A stretch of 64,000 bases of DNA. Source: Carboxylicivirga linearis (GTDB lineage: Bacteria > Bacteroidota > Bacteroidia > Bacteroidales > Marinilabiliaceae). Positions 45,038 to 52,772 of this stretch are shown in pieces. How positions within the stretch are numbered: the first letter of the stretch is position 1; each line of letters begins with the position of its first letter. Location of the stretch: NCBI RefSeq assembly GCF_018271995.1, contig NZ_JAGUCO010000024.1, positions 16,674-80,673 of the forward strand. The letters are read 5' to 3'. Below the pieces are notes generated by a model. That model worked only from the letters and a program-made list of their open reading frames with translations. It did no database searches and was not told the origin of the DNA. A program made the translations under genes and the position numbers.

Positions 45038-45059
45038 AAGAGCCGGACAACCGGCTCTT
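45038..45059 (-). terminator. Hairpin between pta and the second acetate kinase gene
   Basis: 9-bp perfect stem AAGAGCCGG / CCGGCTCTT with a 4-nt loop, in the 46-bp gap. On the minus strand it is followed by TATTTATTCC, a poor U tract, so it probably lets part of transcription through or sets mRNA ends. Confidence 0.65.
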
Positions 45060-45066
45060 AAAAATA

Positions 45067-46071
45067 TTATACAGTTCCAGCGGCCTGGTTAGCTGTAATT
45101 GCAACAAGATTAACAATATCGCTTACCGAACAACCTCGTGACAAATCATTAATTGGTGCTGCCATCCCCTGCAAAATAGGACCAATTGCTTCTGCATGCC
45201 CCATACGTTGCACTAATTTGTATGCAATATTACCAGTTTCAAGTGTTGGAAAAACCAATACATTTGCCTGACCTGCAATTTCGCTATCAGGTGCTTTTTT
45301 CTGACCAATAGCAGGAATAATTGCAGCATCGGATTGTAACTCGCCATCAATTTTCATATCAGGAGCCTGTGCTTTAGCCAACTCAGTAGCTTTTACCACT
45401 TTATCAACCATATCATGCTTAGCACTTCCTTTGGTTGAGAAACTTAACATGGCAATTTTAGGCTCAAAACCAGCAATTGCTCTGGTTGTCTGACCTGTTG
45501 CAACGGCAATTTGAGCTAATTCTTCTGCTGTTGGATCAGGGTGTACAGCACAGTCGGCAAAAACCATCATTCCATCTTCACCAAATTCTTTATCTTTTAA
45601 AATCATGATAAAGGCACCAGAAACAACACTTATACCAGGTGCAGTTTTTACATACTGAAAAGCTGGACGAAGCACATCACCTGTTGCATTATCAGCTCCG
45701 GCTACTTCTCCATCAGCATCACCAGCCTTAATCATCATTACAGCTAAAAACAACGGATTCTTAATCAACTTCACCGCCTCTTCTTTTGTAAGACCCTTCT
45801 TTTTTCTGATCTCAACCATCATATCTGTATAGGCATCAATCTTATCATGATTCTCAGGATCAACAATAGTAGCTTTACCAATATTCTGCAATCCTAATTT
45901 GGTAGCTTCAGCTTTTACTTTATCAGTATTGCCAATCAAAATAATTTCTGAAAACCCTTCACCTAAAATTGTATCTGCTGCTTTTAATGTTCGTTCTTCC
46001 AATCCCTCAGGAAGAACAATCCTTTTTTTGTTTTGGCTTGCCTTAAGCTTAAGCTGTTCTATGAATTCCAT
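45067..46071 (-). CDS. pta: Phosphate acetyltransferase
   Basis: 334 aa, the short, catalytic-domain-only type. Interconverts acetyl-CoA and acetyl phosphate. Conserved segments: KRIVLPEGLEERTLKA (residues 15-30), AVMMIKAGDADGEVAGADNAT near 109, FADCAVHPDPTAEELAQIA near 176, AMLSFSTKGSAKHDMVDKV near 205 and DGELQSDAAIIP near 240, with PTLETGNIAYKLVQRMG near 277. First gene of the fermentation cluster. A TAGCTTTG element (minus strand, 46109-46116) lies 38 bp upstream. Confidence 0.95.
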   Translation of the reverse strand: MEFIEQLKLKASQNKKRIVLPEGLEERTLKAADTILGEGFSEIILIGNTDKVKAEATKLGLQNIGKATIVDPENHDKIDAYTDMMVEIRKKKGLTKEEAVKLIKNPLFLAVMMIKAGDADGEVAGADNATGDVLRPAFQYVKTAPGISVVSGAFIMILKDKEFGEDGMMVFADCAVHPDPTAEELAQIAVATGQTTRAIAGFEPKIAMLSFSTKGSAKHDMVDKVVKATELAKAQAPDMKIDGELQSDAAIIPAIGQKKAPDSEIAGQANVLVFPTLETGNIAYKLVQRMGHAEAIGPILQGMAAPINDLSRGCSVSDIVNLVAITANQAAGTV

Positions 46072-46108
46072 TTTATATCTTAATAAGGTTATTTTATAAC
46101 AATTCCCA

Positions 46109-46116
46109 CAAAGCTA
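46109..46116 (-). promoter_or_regulatory. Candidate -7 element for the pta cluster
   Basis: On the minus strand TAGCTTTG, an exact match to TAnnTTTG, 38 bp before the pta start. No -33 element was recognised at the usual distance. Confidence 0.5.
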
Positions 46117-46299
46117 ATGCGAAAATTGCATATTTCATATGTATTTTATCATCTATTTAAAATGTTTAAAAACAGAAAAACTCCTGAAAAAATAGCAAGT
46201 TCAGAGGCTCTGTCAAATTGAAAGCAACCTTCATAAAATCACCATCAAACATCTTTAAATTTACAAATTTCAGCTATCAAAACAGAATACAACTTACAA

Positions 46300-46330
46300 T
46301 TTGACATTGGTCAATTTGTTTTCTAATTTG
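46300..46330 (+). promoter_or_regulatory. Promoter of the DUF1338 gene
   Basis: TTTG at 46300-46303, 20-bp spacer, then TAATTTG at 46324-46330 (one base shorter than the full -7 consensus), 14 bp before the start codon. Confidence 0.5.
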
Positions 46331-46344
46331 AATTAAAAAATAAG

Positions 46345-47151
46345 ATGAAGAACAACGCAACACTTTTCAATCGTCTTTTTGATGAGTACCAGAATCTAAA
46401 TCCTTCGGTTAAGAAAATTCATCAACTTTTTAACTCAAACAACGAAACAATCGTTAATGATCACATCGCCTTCAGAACATTCAATTATTCGCATGTTAAC
46501 GTAAATGTCTTGGCTAAGCCATTTCTTGAAAGAGGTTACAAAGAAAAGGGTAATTATCGTTTTGAACAAAAAAAACTGACAGCAAAACACTTTGAAATGG
46601 AAAATAATTCTTCCGCCCCCAAAATTTTCATAAGTCAATTAATGATTGAAGAACTTTCTGATAAAACAAAAGAATTATTGGATACTCATATTAAGGAACC
46701 GAATATTAGTATACCTACCAGTGATGATCTGTTATTTGCGGGTAACATTTGGGGAACTCCCAGTTACAGTGTATACCAGGAATTATTAAAAGAATCGGAA
46801 TATGCAGCCTGGTTGTATGTGTTTGGTTACCGAGCCAATCATTTTACTGTTTTGATCAACAAACTAAAACACATTCAAAGTTTAGAAGAATTAAACTCCT
46901 TTATTGAAGAAAATGGTTACCAGCTAAATAGTTCCGGAGGAAAAATAAAAGGTACTCCCGATCAATTCCTTGAACAATCAAGTACGTTAGCCGATATTGT
47001 TGAAATGAAATTTAAAGAAGGGAGTTACAAAGTGCCGGCATGTTATTACGAGTTTGCACGGCGCTATCCTCTGCCTTCCGGAGAATTATTCGGCGGTTTT
47101 ATTGCAAAATCAGCCGATAAAATTTTTGAGAGCACCAATTACAGGAAATAA
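46345..47151 (+). CDS. DUF1338 protein (2-oxoadipate dioxygenase/decarboxylase-like)
   Basis: 268 aa. Members such as HglS convert 2-oxoadipate to 2-hydroxyglutarate with an iron centre, in lysine breakdown. Visible family features: VNDHIAFRTFNY near residue 37 (metal His), NYRFEQKKLTAKHFEME near 72 (second His), YRANHFTVLINKL near 167 and the C-terminal CYYEFARRYP with FGGFIAKSADKIFESTNY (Glu ligand in YEFA). It is the short form found in Bacteroidota. Monocistronic, with its own promoter and terminator. Whether it acts on 2-oxoadipate here is by family analogy. Confidence 0.85.
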   Translation: MKNNATLFNRLFDEYQNLNPSVKKIHQLFNSNNETIVNDHIAFRTFNYSHVNVNVLAKPFLERGYKEKGNYRFEQKKLTAKHFEMENNSSAPKIFISQLMIEELSDKTKELLDTHIKEPNISIPTSDDLLFAGNIWGTPSYSVYQELLKESEYAAWLYVFGYRANHFTVLINKLKHIQSLEELNSFIEENGYQLNSSGGKIKGTPDQFLEQSSTLADIVEMKFKEGSYKVPACYYEFARRYPLPSGELFGGFIAKSADKIFESTNYRK

Positions 47152-47158
47152 AATAATA

Positions 47159-47186
47159 AAACCCATCGTAACGGATGGGTTTGCTT
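47159..47186 (+). terminator. Terminator of the DUF1338 gene
   Basis: AAACCCATC / GATGGGTTT stem with a 6-nt loop, followed by TGCTTATT, 8 bp past the stop codon. Confidence 0.7.
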
Positions 47187-47252
47187 ATTAATCAATTAAA
47201 TAGATGGCATGATTTAATCTAAAAGAAAAATACACATTTTAGATTACGAACT

Positions 47253-47885
47253 TTAGTACACCGGGGGTGTACCTCTTTTAGTTGTCATAACGACCACCCC
47301 ATTCTTACCTTTATCTCCGTATAAAGCTGTAGCTTTACTTCCTTTGAGTACCCTTATTGATTTCACATTATAATCTTCCAACTCCAGGTACCCTTCAACC
47401 ATCTTATTATCTACAACAAATAAAGGAGGATTTTCAAGTATATTAAACTCTTTCAATTTGTTGGCCAGAAACCTTTCATCTTTATTTAGAGTAAAGTTAA
47501 CCGGAACCATCATTTGGGTATTCACTTCATGGCCATCTTTTTTGCCAGGCTTCCATGGTCCTGTTTGTTTTACAAAGTCAACAACAGCTTCATCCAATAC
47601 AGGATCAACGCTTTTATCAACTTTTACATCTTTAACAACACCCGTAGATGAAATAATGAACGAAACCCATACATCACCTTCTACTCCACGCAATTTGGCA
47701 TTTGTAGGATACTTGATATGCTTTGCAATGTATTTGTTAAAATTCCTACTCGAATTACTTAGCTTGGGAAGTTTATCAACAACAGTTTCAACATTATCGT
47801 TAGCAGGTTCTGACTGACCATACATTTTCACTCCAAAAATGAAAGTTAGAGCCAAAATTAAAGAGAAAGATAATTTGGTTTTCAT
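47253..47885 (-). CDS. TonB C-terminal domain fused to a TonB-receptor plug-like segment
   Basis: 210 aa; the signal sequence MKTKLSFSLILALTFIFG is cleavable or an anchor. Residues 48-142 form a TonB C-terminal (energy transducer) domain: YIAKHIKYPTNAKLRGVEGDVWVSFI, then VKDVKVDKSVDPVLDEAVVDFVKQ and WKPGKKDG. Residues 150-210 resemble the tail of a TonB-dependent receptor plug: SIRVLKGSKATALYGDKG with NGVVVMTTKRG. The combination occurs in Bacteroidota proteins and in M56-type antirepressors. There is no TonB transmembrane/proline-rich region, so it is unlikely to transduce energy itself; a periplasmic binding role is possible. Confidence 0.75.
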   Translation of the reverse strand: MKTKLSFSLILALTFIFGVKMYGQSEPANDNVETVVDKLPKLSNSSRNFNKYIAKHIKYPTNAKLRGVEGDVWVSFIISSTGVVKDVKVDKSVDPVLDEAVVDFVKQTGPWKPGKKDGHEVNTQMMVPVNFTLNKDERFLANKLKEFNILENPPLFVVDNKMVEGYLELEDYNVKSIRVLKGSKATALYGDKGKNGVVVMTTKRGTPPVY

Positions 47886-47966
47886 AGGATTAAGTATTAA
47901 TTATTCATGTTACACACAACAATAATCATACCACGAAACCGTAAAAAAGATAGAACAAACTGTCTT

Positions 47967-48209
47967 TTACTTTTTCCTCATTTCTTCTATTCTTTTAAGA
48001 ACATCCTGAATACTGCTATCATCCATTGGCACTCCCTTATTCCCTTCTTTTGGGGCCATTGTTTTTTTAACTCTTTCAGCTTCCTCTTTAAGAGCATTCA
48101 TTTTTTGTATTGCCTGAATCTCATCTTCATAATTAATCCCCAAGCGATCCATCAATTCTTTAAAGAATTCAATTTTATCGTTTGATAAAATAACTTTATA
48201 CGACTTCAT
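47967..48209 (-). CDS. Small conserved-type protein of unknown function (DUF2683-like?)
   Basis: 80 aa, charged and helical with no signal or membrane segment. Sequence VILSNDKIEFFKELMDRLGINYED at the start resembles the small DUF2683-type/antitoxin-like proteins of Bacteroidota by eye only, followed by a Lys/Glu-rich coil and a C-terminal helix DVLKRIEEMRKK. No toxin-like partner lies next to it: neighbours are the TonB/plug protein and the nitrilase, so it does not form an evident toxin-antitoxin pair. Confidence 0.55.
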   Translation of the reverse strand: MKSYKVILSNDKIEFFKELMDRLGINYEDEIQAIQKMNALKEEAERVKKTMAPKEGNKGVPMDDSSIQDVLKRIEEMRKK

Positions 48210-48311
48210 AAAATCCTATTTTACATTTGACTTATCAACTCCTTAAATAAAGTTAACAAAACTATCTTTGATAGTCAATTTCTTCCATAACATTTTTTTA
48301 GTCCTTCAAGT

Positions 48312-49097
48312 TTATTTAACTAGGTGAAAATCATCGGAGTCTTTCCAAACAGGAAACTTTTTTCTGAATGCATCCTGATGTACCTTATTTAACTCAACAA
48401 TTTTAACCGTCTCCTCTTCATTATTTAATTCACAAATGGCTTTGCCCTTTGCATCCAAAGCAACTGAATCACCACTATAATAAGCACTAATATCTTGCCC
48501 CACACGATTTACACCCACCACGTAACTCTGGTTCTCAATAGCACGAGCACGCAGTAACGTGGACCATACCTCAATTCGGACCTTAGGCCAATTAGCAACA
48601 TAAACTAACAGATCGTATTCATCTTGATTTCTGCTCCACACCGGAAACCTCAAGTCGTAACAAACCAAAGGGCAAATCTTCCATCCTTTATAATCAAATA
48701 TCAAACGATTCTCACCTCTTTTGTAATGCTTGGTTTCATTACCCATACTAAACAAATGTCTCTTATCATAGTATTGATAATTTCCATCAGCGAAAAAAAC
48801 AAACAAACGATTAAAATAATCAACACCATCAGTATATACCACACTTCCCATTAAGCATGCATCTAATTCTTCCGCTTTCTTCTTCATCCATTGAATCACC
48901 TTCCCCGACATACTTTGTGCCACTTTGTGAGGATGCATAGTAAAGCCCGAATGAAACATTTCGGGTAACACAACTAAATCTGCCTTCGATTTTATGTGAG
49001 TCAATAGCTTATCCAAATGAGATATATTTTTTTCTTCATCCTCCCAAAAGATATCCTGTTGAACTAAAGCTACCTTTAAATTATTCATATCAACCAC
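48312..49097 (-). CDS. Nitrilase-superfamily omega-amidase (YafV/Nit2-like)
   Basis: 261 aa, cytoplasmic. Met4 (49088) is an equally good start. The catalytic Glu-Lys-Cys triad is visible: Glu in VVLPEMFHSGF near 46, Lys in YYDKRHLFSMG near 112 and Cys in CPLVCYDLRFPVWSRN near 146. Relatives hydrolyse alpha-ketoglutaramate or other 2-oxo amides as repair enzymes of methionine salvage and glutamine transaminase metabolism. It is divergent from yitT. Confidence 0.9.
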   Translation of the reverse strand: MVDMNNLKVALVQQDIFWEDEEKNISHLDKLLTHIKSKADLVVLPEMFHSGFTMHPHKVAQSMSGKVIQWMKKKAEELDACLMGSVVYTDGVDYFNRLFVFFADGNYQYYDKRHLFSMGNETKHYKRGENRLIFDYKGWKICPLVCYDLRFPVWSRNQDEYDLLVYVANWPKVRIEVWSTLLRARAIENQSYVVGVNRVGQDISAYYSGDSVALDAKGKAICELNNEEETVKIVELNKVHQDAFRKKFPVWKDSDDFHLVK

Positions 49098-49215
49098 TTT
49101 TTAAATCCATGCGCAATTAACACTAATTGAAATGCTTTTCAAAATTCATAAAGTTGTATTTTAAACACTTTTTCTGTTTTTTGTTATTTTTCGTTTTTTA
49201 TTTAGAAAAAGAGTA

Positions 49216-49223
49216 TAATTTTG
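49216..49223 (+). promoter_or_regulatory. -7 promoter element of the YitT gene
   Basis: TAATTTTG, exact TAnnTTTG, 21 bp before ATG 49245. It overlaps an upstream in-frame ATG at 49221, which argues for the 49245 start. Confidence 0.55.
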
Positions 49224-49244
49224 CGCCTCTTAATATGGACTCAC

Positions 49245-50147
49245 ATGAAAATTACGAAACAAATTTACGGAGGAAATCACAAGCGATTAGTTCTGGACTA
49301 TTTACTAATAGCCATTGGTTCTTTTATTTTGGCATCAGGATTTGTATTCTTTATTAATCCATATAAGATTGTGCCCGGTGGAGTATACGGTCTTGGAATA
49401 GTAGTTCATCACCTAATTGACGAAGTACCTGTTGGTACATTTGGATTAATCCTGAACATTCCATTAACCCTGTTAGGCATAAAAGTTTTAGGATCTAAAT
49501 TTGGAATTAAAACAGTATTGGGAATGGTTTTAACCACTCTTTTCATGGATTCTTTAACTTATTTTGTTGGTGAACAAGACCCTTTAGGTTTGCAAAATGA
49601 CTTATTGCTCTCTTCTGTTTTTGGAGGCATAGTAATTGGATTTGGTTTGGGATTAATTTTCAAAGCAAAAGCAACATCAGGTGGGTCTGACATTGTTGCC
49701 ATGATTGGGAGTAAGTATTCTAAAATCTCTGTCGGTCAGTTTTTAATAATAGTTGACTCCATAATTGTATTAACTGGCCTGGTGGTATTTAAAGATTGGA
49801 AAATTCCGTTGTATTCATGGATAGTGATATTTATAACTGGTAAAGTTATCGACATAACACTGGATGGTATATCATATGAAAAAGCTTTGATTATAATCTC
49901 GGATAAACATGAAGTTATAAAAGACAGAATATTAAATAGTCTGGAAAGAGGCGGTACATATTTTACTGGCGAAGGAATGTACAGCGGCGAAGAAAAGAAG
50001 GTGATTTTCACAGTCGTATCGCGACGTGAAGTAACCACCCTACAAGCAATGATTAGTCAGATTGACCCCAATGCCTTTCTAACAGTTATGGACACCTCAG
50101 AAATTTTAGGAGAAGGTTTTAAATCGCTCAATGAGGATGAAGGATAA
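49245..50147 (+). CDS. YitT family membrane protein with DUF2179 domain
   Basis: 300 aa from ATG 49245; an in-frame ATG at 49221 overlaps the -7 element. Five to six transmembrane segments (about residues 15-220), with SGFVFFINPYKIVPGGVYGLG and KAKATSGGSDIVAMIGSKY typical of the family, then a soluble DUF2179 domain (about 221-295: YTFTGEGMYSGEEKKVIFTVVSRRE region). Function is unknown for most members; some relate to formate/nitrite-like transport or stress. A strong terminator follows 25 bp after the stop. Confidence 0.88.
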   Translation: MKITKQIYGGNHKRLVLDYLLIAIGSFILASGFVFFINPYKIVPGGVYGLGIVVHHLIDEVPVGTFGLILNIPLTLLGIKVLGSKFGIKTVLGMVLTTLFMDSLTYFVGEQDPLGLQNDLLLSSVFGGIVIGFGLGLIFKAKATSGGSDIVAMIGSKYSKISVGQFLIIVDSIIVLTGLVVFKDWKIPLYSWIVIFITGKVIDITLDGISYEKALIIISDKHEVIKDRILNSLERGGTYFTGEGMYSGEEKKVIFTVVSRREVTTLQAMISQIDPNAFLTVMDTSEILGEGFKSLNEDEG

Positions 50148-50172
50148 ATTGAATAAATAACATTTAATGAAG

Positions 50173-50199
50173 GTCTGCACAACAAATGCAGACTTTTTT
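50173..50199 (+). terminator. Rho-independent terminator of the YitT gene
   Basis: Perfect 7-bp stem GTCTGCA / TGCAGAC, 7-nt loop, followed by six T residues. Confidence 0.85.
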
Positions 50200-50235
50200 G
50201 TTTTCGATATAAATCAAAATCACTATTTTGACAAC

Positions 50236-51600
50236 ATGAAAGAAAACAATCTACCGTTCAAATCTAAATTAATTCTATTATCATTTTTACTCTTGTGCGT
50301 TTTATCAACACTAGCGCAAACCGATACAACCTACACAAAAGAAGGTTTTACTTTTGGATTGTTACCCGCCATTTCATACGATGCAGATTTAGGATTTCAA
50401 TATGGTGGCTTAACCAACCTCTACTGGTACGGAGACGGCAGTCGATATCCTGAATATGAGCATTCACTTTATTTAGAGGTCTCAAAGTATACAGCCGGAT
50501 CAACATTACTAAGAGGCTATTTCGATTCACCAATTGCAATCAATAACGTAAGAACCACCGTTGATGTAACTTATTTCCGCGATCAGACCATGGACTTTTA
50601 CGGATTCAACGGTTATCAAGCGGTTTATAATGCCAACTGGGAAGATGATTCTTCGGAAGATTACCTTTCGAGAGTTTTTTATCGACATCACAGGGATATG
50701 TTCAGAGTCCTCACCAACTTTAAAGGACATTTAGGCACTGACAATTCTCCATGGGAATGGATGGGAGGTTTAACATTCTTCAATTTCAATATTAAATCGG
50801 TAGATATTAATAGAATAAATAAAAAACTGGATGAGAATGATCAACTGCCTGATATACCTACCCTCTATGATAAATATGTTGACTGGGGCATAATAAAGGA
50901 AAAGGAAGCAAAAGGTGGCAATCATTTATATGTAAAAGGAGGTTTATCGTACGACACTCGTGATATACTAGCAAACCCCTCAAAAGGCATGTGGACAGAG
51001 CTTTTTTTAATTTATATGCCTTCTTTATTCTCAAGTTTTGATGATTCTTACATTAGAATGAACCTGTTTCACCGACAGTATTTTTCATTAACACCTAAGC
51101 GCAACCTGATATTTGCCTACCGGGTTGGACTACAACATAAAATAGCCGGAGACATACCGTTCTATCTATTACCACATATGGCCTCGAGCGTGCTTACATC
51201 AGCAACTTCACAAGGCTTGGGCGGATCCAAAACTTTACGAGGAATAAACAGGAACAGAGTGGTTGGCGATGGTAATTTATTAGCAAACGTTGAGTTGCGA
51301 TGGAAAATGTGGCGAACCAAACTATTTAAACAGGATTTCTATCTGGGATCGAACTACTTTGTGGATATGGGAATGATAACTCAAAAATACCAATTTGATT
51401 TAACTCCTGCACAAGATGAGTTGAGAGACCATTATCCCCTATTCTTTAATAATGAGGATGATAAACTACATTTAAGCTATGGCTTTGGATTGAAAGGCGC
51501 CTTAAATGAGAATTTTGTACTTTCAGCTGAATATGGGTTTGCTGCCGACAAACAAGACGGCACATCTGGACTATATATTACTTTGAACTATTTATTTTAG
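50236..51600 (+). CDS. Omp85/BamA-like outer-membrane barrel protein
   Basis: 454 aa from ATG 50236, chosen because a signal peptide (KLILLSFLLLCVLSTLAQ) follows it and because the earlier in-frame ATG at 50167 would lie over the yitT terminator. The whole mature protein is a beta-rich barrel pattern with FKQDFYLGSNYF, GGSKTLRGINRNRVVGDGN (resembling the conserved RGY/F region of Omp85 barrels) and terminal GLYITLNYLF ending in Phe. No POTRA domains. Related in type to the barrel protein at 10561 but only distantly similar. Function unknown. Confidence 0.8.
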   Translation: MKENNLPFKSKLILLSFLLLCVLSTLAQTDTTYTKEGFTFGLLPAISYDADLGFQYGGLTNLYWYGDGSRYPEYEHSLYLEVSKYTAGSTLLRGYFDSPIAINNVRTTVDVTYFRDQTMDFYGFNGYQAVYNANWEDDSSEDYLSRVFYRHHRDMFRVLTNFKGHLGTDNSPWEWMGGLTFFNFNIKSVDINRINKKLDENDQLPDIPTLYDKYVDWGIIKEKEAKGGNHLYVKGGLSYDTRDILANPSKGMWTELFLIYMPSLFSSFDDSYIRMNLFHRQYFSLTPKRNLIFAYRVGLQHKIAGDIPFYLLPHMASSVLTSATSQGLGGSKTLRGINRNRVVGDGNLLANVELRWKMWRTKLFKQDFYLGSNYFVDMGMITQKYQFDLTPAQDELRDHYPLFFNNEDDKLHLSYGFGLKGALNENFVLSAEYGFAADKQDGTSGLYITLNYLF

Positions 51601-52739
51601 ATCCAGCTTAATACCATCGCCATAGCATATCCTAAATAATTACCCAAGGCATAACCGATTAAACCAACTGTTAAGCCCGGAACAATTATTTCGCGATTAC
51701 GTAAAGATCCTGCAACAACCGGAACAAACGGTGGACTACAAATTAAAGCCGCTGAGGTCACAAGAACCGTATCTACATCCACTTTTTTAAAGCGTGCTAA
51801 AAGTACGTGCAGAATAAGACTAACAAAAATAACGAAGGTAATGTAACCAAATAATGCAGGGTTAATATTTGTAATATTATCAACACTTGCCTTGGATGCA
51901 ACCACAATGCTAAAAATTAAAATCAAGTACATTCCTAAATCAAAAGTACCTTCCGTTTGATGTATTTTCTTGAAAGATGAACCGCCGATTCCGAAAGCAG
52001 TAATCAAAAATATAAATACCACCATTTTAGCCGACTCAGGCACCAACATCATTATCCCACCTGCTAATGCGATCAAACCTAAAGTTATCAGAAGAACAAT
52101 TAACAACTTTTTTCTTTTAACTTTATCTCTTACCACCAGCCATAATGCGTCATCCTCTTTATTAAATTCAGCCAACGAATTCATCGGAACAAACTTTGGC
52201 AAAACCAAACCAAATAACTTTTGTCCAAAGCCCATTATAACGAATAAATATACCGCACCAATGACCATATCATATGAGTGAATTGCTAAATACACCTCTT
52301 CATCCACATCCAGTATTAATTTTAAAGAAGCCAAGTTAGGTGTTCCTCCACTGAAGATTCCCACTAACATACCAGCCACTTTATTAAAAGATGGAATTGT
52401 ATTACCCTTAAACACAAAGTAACCGGATATAACAGCTATTAAAACAGCCAATAGTGCAAACAACAAAGAATAAAGCGGTTTCACTGCTAAATTCTTCCAT
52501 GCTTTAACATTAGAGGTAAAAAGCATTAAAGGAATGGCAATTGGAACAGTAATATTCATTAGGGTATCCTGCAATTGATAAAACTCCTCTGAAGAAGCTC
52601 CCAAGAGTCCTAAAATCACCCCTATAACATAACTCATCACAATGGTTCCCACACGATTTAGAAACTCATATCTCTGACAAAGATAAATAGCTAAAACCGG
52701 CAAAAACACATATAAAATTAATAAAATAGTAACCCCCAT
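51597..52739 (-). CDS. DUF819 (YjcL-like) membrane protein
   Basis: 380 aa from ATG 52739; an earlier in-frame ATG at 52760 overlaps a -7 element at 52758-52765, so the shorter start is favoured. About 10-11 hydrophobic segments. GGTPNLASLKLILDVDEEVYL (near residue 130) and AALICSPPFVPVVAGSLRNREIIVPGL near the C-terminus are characteristic of DUF819, a broad family of predicted transporters with repeated halves. Substrate unknown. It overlaps the convergent barrel gene by 4 bp with no terminator in between. Confidence 0.85.
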   Translation of the reverse strand: MGVTILLILYVFLPVLAIYLCQRYEFLNRVGTIVMSYVIGVILGLLGASSEEFYQLQDTLMNITVPIAIPLMLFTSNVKAWKNLAVKPLYSLLFALLAVLIAVISGYFVFKGNTIPSFNKVAGMLVGIFSGGTPNLASLKLILDVDEEVYLAIHSYDMVIGAVYLFVIMGFGQKLFGLVLPKFVPMNSLAEFNKEDDALWLVVRDKVKRKKLLIVLLITLGLIALAGGIMMLVPESAKMVVFIFLITAFGIGGSSFKKIHQTEGTFDLGMYLILIFSIVVASKASVDNITNINPALFGYITFVIFVSLILHVLLARFKKVDVDTVLVTSAALICSPPFVPVVAGSLRNREIIVPGLTVGLIGYALGNYLGYAMAMVLSWI

Positions 52740-52757
52740 AACCTTAAAGTACTGGTG

Positions 52758-52765
52758 CAAAAATA
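52758..52765 (-). promoter_or_regulatory. Candidate -7 element of the DUF819 gene
   Basis: On the minus strand TATTTTTG, exact TAnnTTTG, 18 bp before ATG 52739. Confidence 0.45.
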
Positions 52766-52772
52766 CGGATTC

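Noticed and set aside
47967..48209. Antitoxin of a toxin-antitoxin pair
   Set aside because: No toxin-like gene lies next to it.
50167..50235. Early ATG of the Omp85-like gene
   Set aside because: It overlaps the yitT terminator and precedes no signal peptide; ATG 50236 does.
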